Shown here: positions 50,004 to 57,795 of the stretch, one piece after another
Numbering within the stretch: the first letter of the stretch is position 1
Layout: every line of letters begins with the position of its first letter
Assembly: GCA_013201155.1 (NCBI GenBank)
Contig: CP053716.1
Coordinates: 1-64,000, forward strand
Direction of reading: 5' to 3'
DNA from: Berryella wangjianweii
GTDB lineage: Bacteria > Actinomycetota > Coriobacteriia > Coriobacteriales > Eggerthellaceae
DNA: 64,000 nucleotides
The notes under the pieces: model-generated
Databases searched by the model: none
Seen by the model: only the letters and a program-made list of their open reading frames with translations
Told to the model about the DNA's origin: nothing
Made by a program: the position numbers and the translations under genes

Positions 50004-50663
50004 ATGGCGGATCGGGCCGAGCGAGACGAGGGCACGCAGGCGGGGGAAGCGTCGGGCGCGCAGACTGCGGTTGCGGAAGCCGGCCTTTGCGGGCGGGAAA
50101 GCGACGCGCGTGCGGTTGGCGAGAACGGTGCGTCTGCCGTGGGTCGGGATGCCGGCACGGGCGCCGGCATTGGCGACGTGGATGCGGTTCGGGCGGAGGG
50201 CCTTGTTGCGGAGAGCACCGCCGAAGAGGCGGCAGGGCCACCTGACGGCAAGGACGTCGTGGGCGCCGGTGACGCGGTTGCGGAAGGCGAGATTGCCGCA
50301 GGTGCCGGGGATGACGCTGGCATCGAGGCTGCCGAGGCCGACGAGGCTGCCGAGGAGCACGCCGATGCGTTCGAACTGGAGTACGACGAAGACGACATCC
50401 TCTATTACCTGGAGGACGAGGACGGCAATGAGCTGGGGTTCGCCTTGCCCGACGAGAACGGCGACCCGGTGGAGTACCGGTACGCCGCCGCCGAGCCCGC
50501 AGCGAGCAAGGGCTCCACGGCCAAGACGCTTGGCCGGGAGATGGCCACGGCGGCGGGCGACCTGAACGCGCTGTATCGTGAGGGCAAGGAGACGGTTGGC
50601 GAGTTCAAGGAGGTCTTCGACGACCTCAAGGGCATGTTCGACATGAAGAGCTACTTCAAGTAG
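50004..50663 (+). CDS. Acidic protein of unknown function
   Basis: A 219-residue protein with a good ribosome binding site (AGGAGGCG) before ATG 50004 and 8 bases after smpB. Residues ~1-125 are Ala/Gly/Glu/Asp-rich and low in complexity, probably disordered. Residues ~125-160 form a very acidic tyrosine-containing block (FELEYDEDDILYYLEDEDG), and ~165-219 form an amphipathic C-terminal helix (EMATAAGDLNALYREGKETVGEFKEVFDDLKGMFDMKSYF). No membrane segment or known motif. I do not recognise it. It is the last gene of the rnr-smpB group and converges on the tmRNA gene. Confidence 0.7.
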   Translation: MADRAERDEGTQAGEASGAQTAVAEAGLCGRESDARAVGENGASAVGRDAGTGAGIGDVDAVRAEGLVAESTAEEAAGPPDGKDVVGAGDAVAEGEIAAGAGDDAGIEAAEADEAAEEHADAFELEYDEDDILYYLEDEDGNELGFALPDENGDPVEYRYAAAEPAASKGSTAKTLGREMATAAGDLNALYREGKETVGEFKEVFDDLKGMFDMKSYFK

Positions 50664-50719
50664 GGATTGCGCGGTGGGCGCGCTCGGCGCTCGCCAAGAA
50701 GCCCCCGACCTATTCGCCA

Positions 50720-50767
50720 GGAGAAAAGAAAGCGCCCGCCACCTGCTGAAGCGCAGATGACGGGCGC
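50720..50767 (-). terminator. Rho-independent terminator of tmRNA
   Basis: Read on the minus strand, GCGCCCG (50767-50761) pairs with CGGGCGC (50738-50732), with an inner CTGC/GCAG pairing, and is followed by a T-rich run (TTTCTTTTCT, 50731 to 50722). It lies 10 bases beyond the tmRNA 3' end. Confidence 0.75.
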
Positions 50768-50776
50768 GGTTGCGCG

Positions 50777-51137
50777 TGGTGGAGGCGCGGAGAGTCGAAC
50801 TCCGGTCCATACCAGGGAATCAGCGAGGCTCTACAAGCTTAGTCGGCAATCGGGTTTTGCATGCCGTCGGTCCGCCGACCCACGTTGGGCATGCGAGCCG
50901 GTTCGATCTTAGCCCGCGCCATACCGACTACGTGCGCGGGAGCATTCCTCTGAATGACGTCGCCCCTGGACGAGGAAAAGCCAGGTTAGACGGCCGCTAG
51001 TAAATTAAGCAGCGAGGGCGTAACGCCCAGAGAAAGTGTTCTTGCCAATTAATTTGACAGTACCCCTGTTTAACGTGGCGAGGAGACCACGACCTGCTCC
51101 TCACTTCAAACCTGCCATGTCGAAACCAGTCGCCCCC
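50777..51137 (-). ncRNA. ssrA: Transfer-messenger RNA (tmRNA)
   Basis: Rescues stalled ribosomes: a tRNA-like part charged with alanine plus a short reading frame that tags the incomplete protein for degradation. The minus-strand 5' end GGGGGCGACTGGTTTCGAC (from 51137) pairs with the 3' end CGCCTCC then ACCA (ending 50777), and the T arm CGGAGTTCGACTCTCCG precedes it. The tag frame ends TAA (51007-51005) and its last codons spell GRYALAA; reading back to GGC at 51046 gives GKNTFSGRYALAA, with the resume codon uncertain. Length 361 bases. It is oriented opposite to smpB. A precursor leader of about 65 bases would be removed by RNase P. Confidence 0.95.
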
Positions 51138-51209
51138 TTAAGCGACCCGAAGGTCGGAGGTGAAGGCCCCACCTTGTCAATGTGCTGCTCGCGTGCGAGC
51201 GGATTGCTC

Positions 51210-51237
51210 ATTATAGGCTGCTCAGCGTGGATGTCAA
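51210..51237 (-). promoter_or_regulatory. Consensus promoter of tmRNA
   Basis: On the minus strand TTGACA (51237-51232) and TATAAT (51215-51210) are perfect consensus boxes 16 bases apart. It is the strongest promoter match in the window, fitting an abundant stable RNA. Confidence 0.85.
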
Positions 51238-51252
51238 ACCGTTGGTTCGCCT

Positions 51253-52620
51253 CTACCTCTCCGCGCGCATCTTCTCGCTGATCCGGTATTGCTCGGCGTC
51301 GGGGACGTCGTTGAACTCAACGGTCTTGTCGAAGTTCTCCTTCACGGCGACCTTGATTTCGTCCAGGGACACGCGGAAGTACTCGCGGCGCTTGTTCACG
51401 AGGTTCACCTTGCGGTCGGCGAACCGGTTGTGAAGGGCCGCCTCCAGTCCGGGGGCGTCGTCGGTGAAGATCATCGCATGCACGTCGAAGGCGAACGGCA
51501 CCGAGGCGTCTCCCAGCTCAGATACGCGTTCGGTGGGGTCGAGGCGCCTGGTCATGCCGATTTTGAATATGCCTTCGCCAAACGACCCGATGTTCGAGAT
51601 GATGTAGACATAACCGGCTCTGATGTTGGCCTGGCGGTAGTCTACGTTCTCGATGCCCTTCTCCACCTCGTCGATGTTCGCCGAAATCCGAGCCAGCCTC
51701 TCCGCCAGCTCGGCGCGCTCTGCATCAGGGCAGGTTGTCAGTCGGGTTGCGATGTCGGCTCGAGCCTTCTCGTACTGGGTGCGCTCTTTTTCGAGGCGCT
51801 TCCTCTCGGCTTCGATCTCCTTCTGCAGCTTGGCTTCCTCGCGCTCTGCCTCGCGAAGGGCCCGCAGCTCCTCTTTCTCTTGCTGCTTTGCCTGGGCGTG
51901 CTCAAGCACCAGCCTCAGCTCGTCGATCTTCAGCTTGATGTAGCGATCCTCGATGGCGATGTCCCAGGTTTTGCCAAGCTTGCTGATCGACTCGGCGGCT
52001 TTCCTGATTCGCTTCTCGGATGCGTCGAAGTTGTTGTACTTCACCTTGCCGATGACCTCGTCGCATTCCACGTTGAAGCAGCGCAGCAGCAGCTTCTGCA
52101 CATCCTTCACCATTTTCGTGCCCTGGCTCTTGCTGTTGTTCACCGTCCAGTTGAAGTTGCCCGAGCAGGCCGTCCCGCGCTTGACGAGGACCTTCTGATG
52201 CTCGCGAACCTCCTTGATCCTGTCCTTGAACTGCGAGGAGGAGGTTGCTTCGTACCGCGGTTCGTAAAGGCCGAACTCCTGCACCAACAGCTCGTCATCG
52301 AAGGTGACGAGCTGCTGCTTCTTCTCGGCGATGGCGTCGTCAAGTCGGTTCGCCTTCTCTGTAAGCGAGTCGATCTTCTCGGCCTGGTCGCGGCATTGGT
52401 CCTGCAGCCTTCGCAGAAGCCGGGTGGCTTCGGCGGCATCCTTGAGCTGGGGGCTGAGCAGCGATTCCGCATCGGCCACCTGCTGTTCCAGCTCGGCGAT
52501 GCGCTTCTTTCCGAACACGTCCAGATTCGCCGGCGTCGATTCCGCGATGCTGCGCGCCATCGCCGGCGCCGATTCCGCGATGCTGCGCGCCTTCTCGGCC
52601 GCCTTGTTGAAGATGCCCAT
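51253..52620 (-). CDS. DUF4041 protein with C-terminal GIY-YIG (T5orf172/MUG113) domain
   Basis: A 455-residue protein of unknown role. Residues ~1-100 are helical and include an 11-residue sequence repeated twice (ARSIAES-P). Residues ~100-230 hold the DUF4041 core, ~235-330 are a long charged coiled coil, and ~345-440 are a GIY-YIG-type domain of the T5orf172/MUG113 class (AGYVYIISN, GIFKIGMTRRLDPTERVSELGDASVPFAFDVHA, ALHNRFADRKVNLVNKRREYFRV). The IY and IG positions and the following Arg fit the fold, so it could be a nuclease, but activity is not proven. ATG 52620 has AGAAAGGAC upstream. It is 29 bases after the zinc-ribbon gene. Confidence 0.85.
   Translation of the reverse strand: MGIFNKAAEKARSIAESAPAMARSIAESTPANLDVFGKKRIAELEQQVADAESLLSPQLKDAAEATRLLRRLQDQCRDQAEKIDSLTEKANRLDDAIAEKKQQLVTFDDELLVQEFGLYEPRYEATSSSQFKDRIKEVREHQKVLVKRGTACSGNFNWTVNNSKSQGTKMVKDVQKLLLRCFNVECDEVIGKVKYNNFDASEKRIRKAAESISKLGKTWDIAIEDRYIKLKIDELRLVLEHAQAKQQEKEELRALREAEREEAKLQKEIEAERKRLEKERTQYEKARADIATRLTTCPDAERAELAERLARISANIDEVEKGIENVDYRQANIRAGYVYIISNIGSFGEGIFKIGMTRRLDPTERVSELGDASVPFAFDVHAMIFTDDAPGLEAALHNRFADRKVNLVNKRREYFRVSLDEIKVAVKENFDKTVEFNDVPDAEQYRISEKMRAER
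52528..52593. repeat. 33-bp in-frame tandem duplication inside the DUF4041 gene
   Basis: Units 52528-52560 and 52561-52593 are nearly identical (two differences). They encode the repeated ARSIAESAPAM/ARSIAESTPAN segment near the N-terminus and suggest a recent slipped-strand duplication. Confidence 0.9.
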
Positions 52621-52649
52621 CTTCGTCCTTTCTCGGATACTCGCTATGA

Positions 52650-53117
52650 CTATGCTGCCGGGCCGTTGGCGGCGCGGTTGACTATGCCGATGCAGATATA
52701 CAGCGCCCATACCGCCACCACGATGCCGATCCGCACGCGGCGGTCGATCCCCTGGGTGCGGGGGCTTTTCAGCATGAGGATGGTCAGGGGGACGGGGAAC
52801 ATGAGGAGCCACCCCAGAACCCACAGCCAGGTTTTGCGTTTCGGGCCGCTTGCGGCTGACATGGCCGGACCTGCTGGGGAGTCGGCGTCGCCGGCTTTGC
52901 GCATATCAGGCGAGCGCGCCCAGTCGGGCGCCTCGTCTCGCCGTCCGTCGGTGCGATAGCTGCCGCCCGCTTCGCCCCGCATGCTCATTTCGACTCGAAT
53001 GACCTCGTCGTCGATCAGAAAGCTGCTGTCGCAGAACGCGCAGTGCGCGGTGCGCGCGCTGTCGTCGATTCGTATGGCCGATTGGCAGTGCGGGCACCTC
53101 AGGTCAACCAGCTTCAA
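52650..53117 (-). CDS. Zinc-ribbon membrane protein of unknown function
   Basis: A 155-residue protein. Residues ~8-32 form a zinc ribbon with two Cys-x-x-Cys pairs (CPHC and CAFC). An acidic linker follows, and two membrane segments lie near 95-115 and 130-150. The start is TTG 53117, with AAAGGAGC 7 bases upstream; no ATG or GTG fits the zinc motif. It is the first gene of a pair with the DUF4041 protein and has its own TATAAT box and palindromic operator. The family is otherwise unrecognised; similar zinc-ribbon membrane proteins occur in many surface and stress contexts. Confidence 0.75.
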   Translation of the reverse strand: MKLVDLRCPHCQSAIRIDDSARTAHCAFCDSSFLIDDEVIRVEMSMRGEAGGSYRTDGRRDEAPDWARSPDMRKAGDADSPAGPAMSAASGPKRKTWLWVLGWLLMFPVPLTILMLKSPRTQGIDRRVRIGIVVAVWALYICIGIVNRAANGPAA

Positions 53118-53163
53118 GGCAAGCTCCTTTCGCGGCGAGGCAGGTGAGTCAACCGAAGGGCCG

Positions 53164-53169
53164 ATTATA
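53164..53169 (-). promoter_or_regulatory. -10 box of the zinc-ribbon/DUF4041 operon
   Basis: TATAAT on the minus strand (53169-53164), about 47 bases before TTG 53117. No good -35 box; its place is taken by the palindrome at 53191. Confidence 0.55.
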
Positions 53170-53190
53170 CCTGCGGAGACCGTTTTCCCA

Positions 53191-53209
53191 CATTAGCTGC
53201 CAGCTAATG
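53191..53209. promoter_or_regulatory. 19-bp palindrome, candidate operator
   Basis: CATTAGCTGCCAGCTAATG has perfect 9-bp arms around one base. It covers the -35 position of the zinc-ribbon operon promoter. Its halves CATTAGC and GCTAATG match the half-sites of the palindrome and repeats at 14699-14846. Confidence 0.7.
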
Positions 53210-53481
53210 CCGGTGACTCGCGGCGGCGTGCCGGGGGTCATGTCGGCGTGCGGATGCGTCTCTCGCTGCTTGCGTGCGCCCCGGCGGGTGCGGCCTCGCT
53301 TCGCTTCGCCACGGCATCCTCCTCGGCGCACGGTTGCGCGGCAATCGCGCGCCCGCTTCCCAGCCTCGCGGTGCGTCCGTCTCTCGGCAGATAAAAAAGT
53401 TACATATTCTTATGTTGAGTTTGAATAAATCAGGTATCATATATTTTAATTGTTACTTTATGGAGAAAAGGGAGGATTCGC

Positions 53482-56364
53482 ATGAACCAACGCAATCGGC
53501 TCGCATCGCCGACCTCAAGGGCGAAGGTGGGGTCGGCTCTGGCCGCCGCCTTGCTGCTGGCGGCTCCGCAGGCACTGCCCGAAGCGGCGCACGCTGCCGA
53601 GACCCCGCGCCCGAACGGTCTTGGCGACGGCGCAAGCCTGCTCGACCTGCCCACCGACAACCAGGTGGACAATCCCACCGCCGAGGCGGCGGGATTCTCG
53701 CCCAAGCCGGTGAACGGCAGCGTCGATGCGAGGCATCGGGTACGCAACCCGTTCTACATCGAGGGCGATGCGGCCAAGCTGACCGAGGCGAACGGCATGT
53801 GGAAAACCACGAACCTGCCGGGCTGGCAGATCGTTCCCACGGCGACGGGTGACGGCGAGGTGATCGTGTTCTACGACAACCTGCGCGGCGGCAACGTGGC
53901 TGCGAACTCCGGCGGGCTGGTCACGGGGTTCGTTGCGCTGGGATCGTTCTACGACCAGCATATCAATGGCCGCGACGCCCCTTGGCTGACGGCCTATGGG
54001 AAGTCGAAGGACGTGCGAATCGGCTGGGGCAGCACCGTTCCCTCGTCTGAGGTTCGCCTGCTGTACCTGAAGGCCGGTCAGGGCGTCGCTCAGACGTTCG
54101 ACGTGGCGCCCGGTCAGCATTTCGCCGTGGAGGGAATCGCCATGCGCCCCGACGGCGCGGGCCCCAACGGCATTCGCGTCAGGCTGTACGACGCCGATAC
54201 CGGAAAGGAGCTGACCGGCTACGGGGCGGGCAGCAACAACGTGGCGCGTTCGTACCCCGCAAGCTGGGGATTGGTCTCGGCGCGCGTCGAGCGCGTCCCC
54301 GCAGGCGTCGCCCGTGTCAAGGCGGTGGTGTCCACCGAGGGCGCTCCCATGATCATCGGTCCCGTGGACGTGCGCGGGGGCGCGAACCTTCAGGTGTCGA
54401 AGGATGTCGTGGAGGCGCAGCGCACGCCCGCTGCGGACCTGATGCATGACAACGACGCCTCCTACGACGGCGGGCGGGCGATTCGCCAGGGCGACACGGT
54501 GACCGTCGCGCTGGAGGTGAGGAACGTCGGTCAGGGGATCACCAAGGGCAACGTGACCGTGCGGGACACGATTCCCCCGGGTTTCGAGCTGGTGCCCGGT
54601 TCGGCGCGCGTCATCGCGGGCAACGGCGTTGACATCACGGCAAGCGTGATCGGCCCGAATCGCGTGCGCGATCCCAACAAGGTCCCCCATCACTTCAGAG
54701 TGAGCTATGACGACTTCTTCAAGGCGGACGGTGCGGACGTCACCATCAAGCTGGCCGCTGACAACGGCAGCACGGGGCTGTATCCCATGCGCACGTACGG
54801 CGCGTTCTACGGCATGGGGTTCGAGGGCTTCGACTCGAATCGGGGCAGCACCGCCACGATAAACTCACGCGTGACGATCACCTACCAGCTGAGGGCGACG
54901 GCGTCCAAGGACACCATCGGCCCTGACCAGAATGGAGGGCTGCGCGACCTGGCCAGCTTCTTCACCCAGCCGTGCGTCACCTTCGTGAATCTGTGGGAGG
55001 GCGCCGCCAGCGAGCGAACGAACCACGGACCGGTGGTGCGGATGTCGCTGGGGACGAACACGCCGCCCTCGATCGCGCTGAAGGCCGCTGACGTGACGGT
55101 GCGGACAAGCGAGGCCGACGCCGCCGACAAGGTGAACGCGCTGAGGGCCGACCTCAACGTTGCCGCCACCGACTACGAGGACGGCATTCGCAATCACGCC
55201 ACGACGCGCGAGGTCATCGGCGTGACCAGGGACGGCGCTGCGGTGAAGGTTGACCCTGCGGACCTGACCTCGCTGCTGGCCACGGCGGGCACGTACAGGA
55301 TCGCGTACCGGGCCAAGGACGCCGATGGCAACGCGTCGAACGTCGAGACGGCCACGCTGACCGTGGTGAACGACCGGGTGATCCCCGCCCCGCAGGTGGG
55401 GTCGATCGATACCGCGGCCACGCACGCGCCCGTCACCCTGCCTGAGGGCGTTGATGCGCGCGCGGTTGCGGTGACCTTTCCCGGCAAGGGCGGCCGGCCC
55501 GTTGTCGTGACGGCTGCGCGGGGCGCCGACGGCTCGTGGGCGCTTCCCGACGGCACGACGCTGAAGGTCGTCGGGCTGACGCTTGAGGTGCCGGTGCCCG
55601 CCGACGCGACGCTGACCGAGGCTCCGGACGCCATAGCGGCCACGGTAAGCGACGGCGTGGCCGCCTCTGCGCCCGGTCGGGGCGCGGTGACGAACGAGGC
55701 GCCGACGGTCGCGGTTCCCGCCGATTCCGTTTCGACCCAGGTGGGGAGCGTGATCGATCTGACCGCAGGCGTCTTCGTGGCCGACCGCGAGGACGACGCC
55801 CGCGCCGATGACGCCAAGGTGACCCATGCTGAGTACACGCTGCGCGGCCCCGATGGGGTGGAGGCTCCGGCTGCCCTCGATGAGCTTCGGGCCTTCGTGC
55901 CCGGCGCAGTGGGAGCGTACGCGATCACGGTGACGCCCGTCGACAGCGATGGCAAGAGGGGAGCGCCGCAGACGTTCACGCTGCGCGTGACCGACGCTCC
56001 TGCGATCGCGGTGAACGACCCTGAGCTGACGCTCGTACGCGACCCGGCGCATCTGACCGACGAGGAGCGAGAGACGGTGCGCCAGCGCGTGCTGCGGGCT
56101 AATCCCGATGTGCCGGAGGGCAGTCGGGTGGCGGTGGGGCCCGACGGCACGGTGACCGTGAGCATTCCAGATCGGGATGCGGTGGTCATTTCGCCTGAGC
56201 GCACGGTCAGGCGGGCTGACGCGCCTGCGGAGGCGAGGCGCCCGGCGCGCGTGAGCGCGCTGCCCGTGACGGGCGACGGCCTTGCGGTGGCGCGAGGGGC
56301 GCTGACGGCAGCGGGCCTGGGTGCGCTTCTGGTGGCCGCGTGCGCTCGTTTGCGCCGCAGGTAG
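53482..56364 (+). CDS. LPXTG-anchored surface protein with DUF11-type repeats
   Basis: A 960-residue cell-wall-anchored protein, probably an adhesin or wall component. Residues ~1-39 form a signal peptide (basic start, hydrophobic core, cleavage likely after AHA). The mature part has a lectin-like N-terminal region (~65-320), a DUF11-type domain (~335-395, VALEVRNVGQGITKGNVTVRDTIPPGFELVPGS), then several Ig-like beta domains (~520-870). The C-terminus has the sortase motif LPVTG (near 926), a hydrophobic segment and a basic tail (ARLRRR), so a sortase should link it to peptidoglycan. No sortase gene is in the window. ATG 53482 follows GGGAGG. Base composition is slightly lower in GC just upstream. 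Binding target unknown. Confidence 0.9.
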   Translation: MNQRNRLASPTSRAKVGSALAAALLLAAPQALPEAAHAAETPRPNGLGDGASLLDLPTDNQVDNPTAEAAGFSPKPVNGSVDARHRVRNPFYIEGDAAKLTEANGMWKTTNLPGWQIVPTATGDGEVIVFYDNLRGGNVAANSGGLVTGFVALGSFYDQHINGRDAPWLTAYGKSKDVRIGWGSTVPSSEVRLLYLKAGQGVAQTFDVAPGQHFAVEGIAMRPDGAGPNGIRVRLYDADTGKELTGYGAGSNNVARSYPASWGLVSARVERVPAGVARVKAVVSTEGAPMIIGPVDVRGGANLQVSKDVVEAQRTPAADLMHDNDASYDGGRAIRQGDTVTVALEVRNVGQGITKGNVTVRDTIPPGFELVPGSARVIAGNGVDITASVIGPNRVRDPNKVPHHFRVSYDDFFKADGADVTIKLAADNGSTGLYPMRTYGAFYGMGFEGFDSNRGSTATINSRVTITYQLRATASKDTIGPDQNGGLRDLASFFTQPCVTFVNLWEGAASERTNHGPVVRMSLGTNTPPSIALKAADVTVRTSEADAADKVNALRADLNVAATDYEDGIRNHATTREVIGVTRDGAAVKVDPADLTSLLATAGTYRIAYRAKDADGNASNVETATLTVVNDRVIPAPQVGSIDTAATHAPVTLPEGVDARAVAVTFPGKGGRPVVVTAARGADGSWALPDGTTLKVVGLTLEVPVPADATLTEAPDAIAATVSDGVAASAPGRGAVTNEAPTVAVPADSVSTQVGSVIDLTAGVFVADREDDARADDAKVTHAEYTLRGPDGVEAPAALDELRAFVPGAVGAYAITVTPVDSDGKRGAPQTFTLRVTDAPAIAVNDPELTLVRDPAHLTDEERETVRQRVLRANPDVPEGSRVAVGPDGTVTVSIPDRDAVVISPERTVRRADAPAEARRPARVSALPVTGDGLAVARGALTAAGLGALLVAACARLRRR

Positions 56365-56423
56365 ATTGCGCGTCACCAGCTGGCACGATGCGCCTGCCGA
56401 CCGCGACGCGAGAGCCGCATGCG

Positions 56424-56450
56424 GAAAGGGCCCCCCAAGGGGGCCCTTTC
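56424..56450. terminator. Bidirectional terminator-like hairpin
   Basis: A 12-bp perfect stem (56424-56435 with 56439-56450, arm GAAAGGGCCCCC) with a 3-base loop lies between the surface protein and the convergent DUF3021 gene. The TTT at one arm end serves the plus strand. Confidence 0.7.
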
Positions 56451-56469
56451 GAGCGTGAGGGTTGCGGGC

Positions 56470-56916
56470 CTAGCCCTCGATCCGCTCCGACACTTGGCGC
56501 ACCGTCGCTCTCACGCTCAGCCAGCTCGCCATCCAGATCAGCGCGTAGATGACCGTTATGATGCCCAAGGCACCCACGAGGGGCCACCCGCCCTGCCACC
56601 ACTTCAGCACCATGCCCACGCCCAGCAGGGGGACGCACGTCAGCAGGAAGTGGATGGCCGTGGTGGCCGCCAGCGAGCGCCGTTCGTTGGGGAACAGCAG
56701 CCCTGCCATCGCCTGGACGGCGCCGAGCAGTGCGTACAGCACGCGCTCTGTCAGCACTGCCAGGTTCTGGTTGTCGAAGTCGGCCAGGAAGCTCGGCTTG
56801 CCGGGGATGTGCTGAGCGCCCCACGCCGCCGAGAAGGCCAGCTCCAGCATGCACCCGATTGCGATTCCCGCAGCGGCACCGATCAAGGCCCGCCGCATGT
56901 ATTTCCGTGTACTCAT
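56470..56916 (-). CDS. DUF3021 membrane protein
   Basis: A 148-residue membrane protein with four membrane segments (~9-32, 58-75, 80-102 and 112-135), including the DUF3021-type NERRSLAATTAIHFLLTCVPLL region and WLSVRATVRQVSERI end. Proteins of this family are usually encoded beside a LytTR-type regulator and are thought to control it. Here that regulator lies upstream (57021-57470), 104 bases away and in the same direction. ATG 56916 has a GGGGCATGATATGAG-type leader with a weak ribosome binding site (GGGG). Confidence 0.88.
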   Translation of the reverse strand: MSTRKYMRRALIGAAAGIAIGCMLELAFSAAWGAQHIPGKPSFLADFDNQNLAVLTERVLYALLGAVQAMAGLLFPNERRSLAATTAIHFLLTCVPLLGVGMVLKWWQGGWPLVGALGIITVIYALIWMASWLSVRATVRQVSERIEG

Positions 56917-57020
56917 ATCATGCCCCTTTCATCCACCGCAGGCTGCGGTGGGACTGCGGCGCTGACGCGCCGTGACCATCCTGCTCAGGGTCGTGCTGCC
57001 CGCGTACGGGACCGCCGGGG

Positions 57021-57470
57021 TCAAAAGCCCAGGGCCCGCTTGAAGCCGGACAGGGACCGCCGCGACACGAAGCAGTCGGTTCCATCGGCAAGCTCCACCT
57101 TGATCGTGCCCGCCAGCGACAGGTCGAGTCGCCGCACGAAGTCGATGTTCACGATCTGACCCTGATTCACCTGCAGGAACTTGGCGGGGTCAAGCACCTC
57201 GACAAGCTCCCTCAGGCGCATGCGCACCTTCCAGTCGCCCTCTCGGGTGCGAGCGAGCACCGTCTTGTCGGCGGTGTGGAACAGCAGCACGTCGGGGAAC
57301 CTGATCAGGCGCGCTTCGTCGTCACGTGTTCCCAGCACGCAGGCTCGCTGACCGGTCGAGACCGTCGTCAGGGCCTCCTGGATGCGCAGCACCTCCTCGC
57401 TCATGCGAGGGGCGCGCACCGTGACGACTGCCTCCTCGACCGTCTCATCAATATGTACGGTGAGTCTCAT
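57021..57470 (-). CDS. LytTR-type DNA-binding regulator
   Basis: A 149-residue single-domain transcription regulator. Residues ~1-45 are an N-terminal region (LTVHIDETVEEAVVTVRAPRMSEEVLRI) and ~50-148 form the LytTR domain (RFPDVLLFHTADKTVLARTREG, FLQVNQGQIVNIDFVRRLD, VSRRSLSGFKRALG). It lacks a receiver domain, so it is not a classical response regulator. The paired DUF3021 protein downstream is typical of this subfamily. ATG 57470 follows AGGAGCGC; an upstream in-frame start is weaker. Likely autoregulated. Confidence 0.9.
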   Translation of the reverse strand: MRLTVHIDETVEEAVVTVRAPRMSEEVLRIQEALTTVSTGQRACVLGTRDDEARLIRFPDVLLFHTADKTVLARTREGDWKVRMRLRELVEVLDPAKFLQVNQGQIVNIDFVRRLDLSLAGTIKVELADGTDCFVSRRSLSGFKRALGF

Positions 57471-57521
57471 GGCGCTCCTCGCTTTCGTTGCCGCCGCGCC
57501 CTCGGTACCAGGGAGCGACTT

Positions 57522-57550
57522 CAACCTACCTGTACGGGATGCTCATGTCA
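57522..57550 (-). promoter_or_regulatory. Candidate promoter of the LytTR/DUF3021 operon
   Basis: On the minus strand GTGACA (57550-57545) and TAGGTT (57527-57522) are 17 bases apart, with a leader of about 45 bases before ATG 57470. Confidence 0.4.
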
Positions 57551-57727
57551 CGCGATTGCCCCCATGCGGTCGCCGGGTGCGCCTATGCGGCGTGGGGAAG
57601 GGGGTGCCGCGCGCTGCAGCGCGCGCCTCGGGGGTCTCGCGTCACGTTGCCTCCGAGTTCGCCGCAGCCGAGGTGACGATCGGGGGCAAATCTCATGCGA
57701 GCCGATTAATGAGCGGGAAAACGTTGC

Positions 57728-57733
57728 TACAAT
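57728..57733 (+). promoter_or_regulatory. Extended -10 box of the L,D-transpeptidase gene
   Basis: TGCTACAAT (hexamer 57728-57733), giving a leader of about 55 bases before ATG 57796. No clear -35 box. Confidence 0.45.
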
Positions 57734-57795
57734 GGCCGAACTGCGTTCATCGCAGCCTGGTATCGCAATCGGGTCGTCAGAGGGGAGACGCCGAC

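Larger units (their letters stand above)
53118..53481. other. Divergent regulatory region between the zinc-ribbon operon and the surface protein
   Basis: No gene. It holds the minus-strand promoter and operator near 53164-53209 and, at 53390-53465, an AT-rich stretch that should carry the surface-protein promoter (TTGAGT at 53415, TATCAT at 53435, CATATA at 53438), followed by the ribosome binding site GGGAGG before ATG 53482. The part between is ordinary GC-rich spacer. Confidence 0.6.
57471..57795. other. Divergent promoter region of LytTR and L,D-transpeptidase
   Basis: No gene. It contains a minus-strand promoter at 57522-57550, a plus-strand extended -10 box at 57728, and an 18-base perfect palindrome centred on CTGCAG (57608-57625) with no T run. 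Confidence 0.6.

Noticed and set aside
54865-56376. Long minus-strand frames over the surface protein
   Set aside because: The plus-strand protein has a signal peptide and LPVTG anchor; the opposite frames are composition artefacts.
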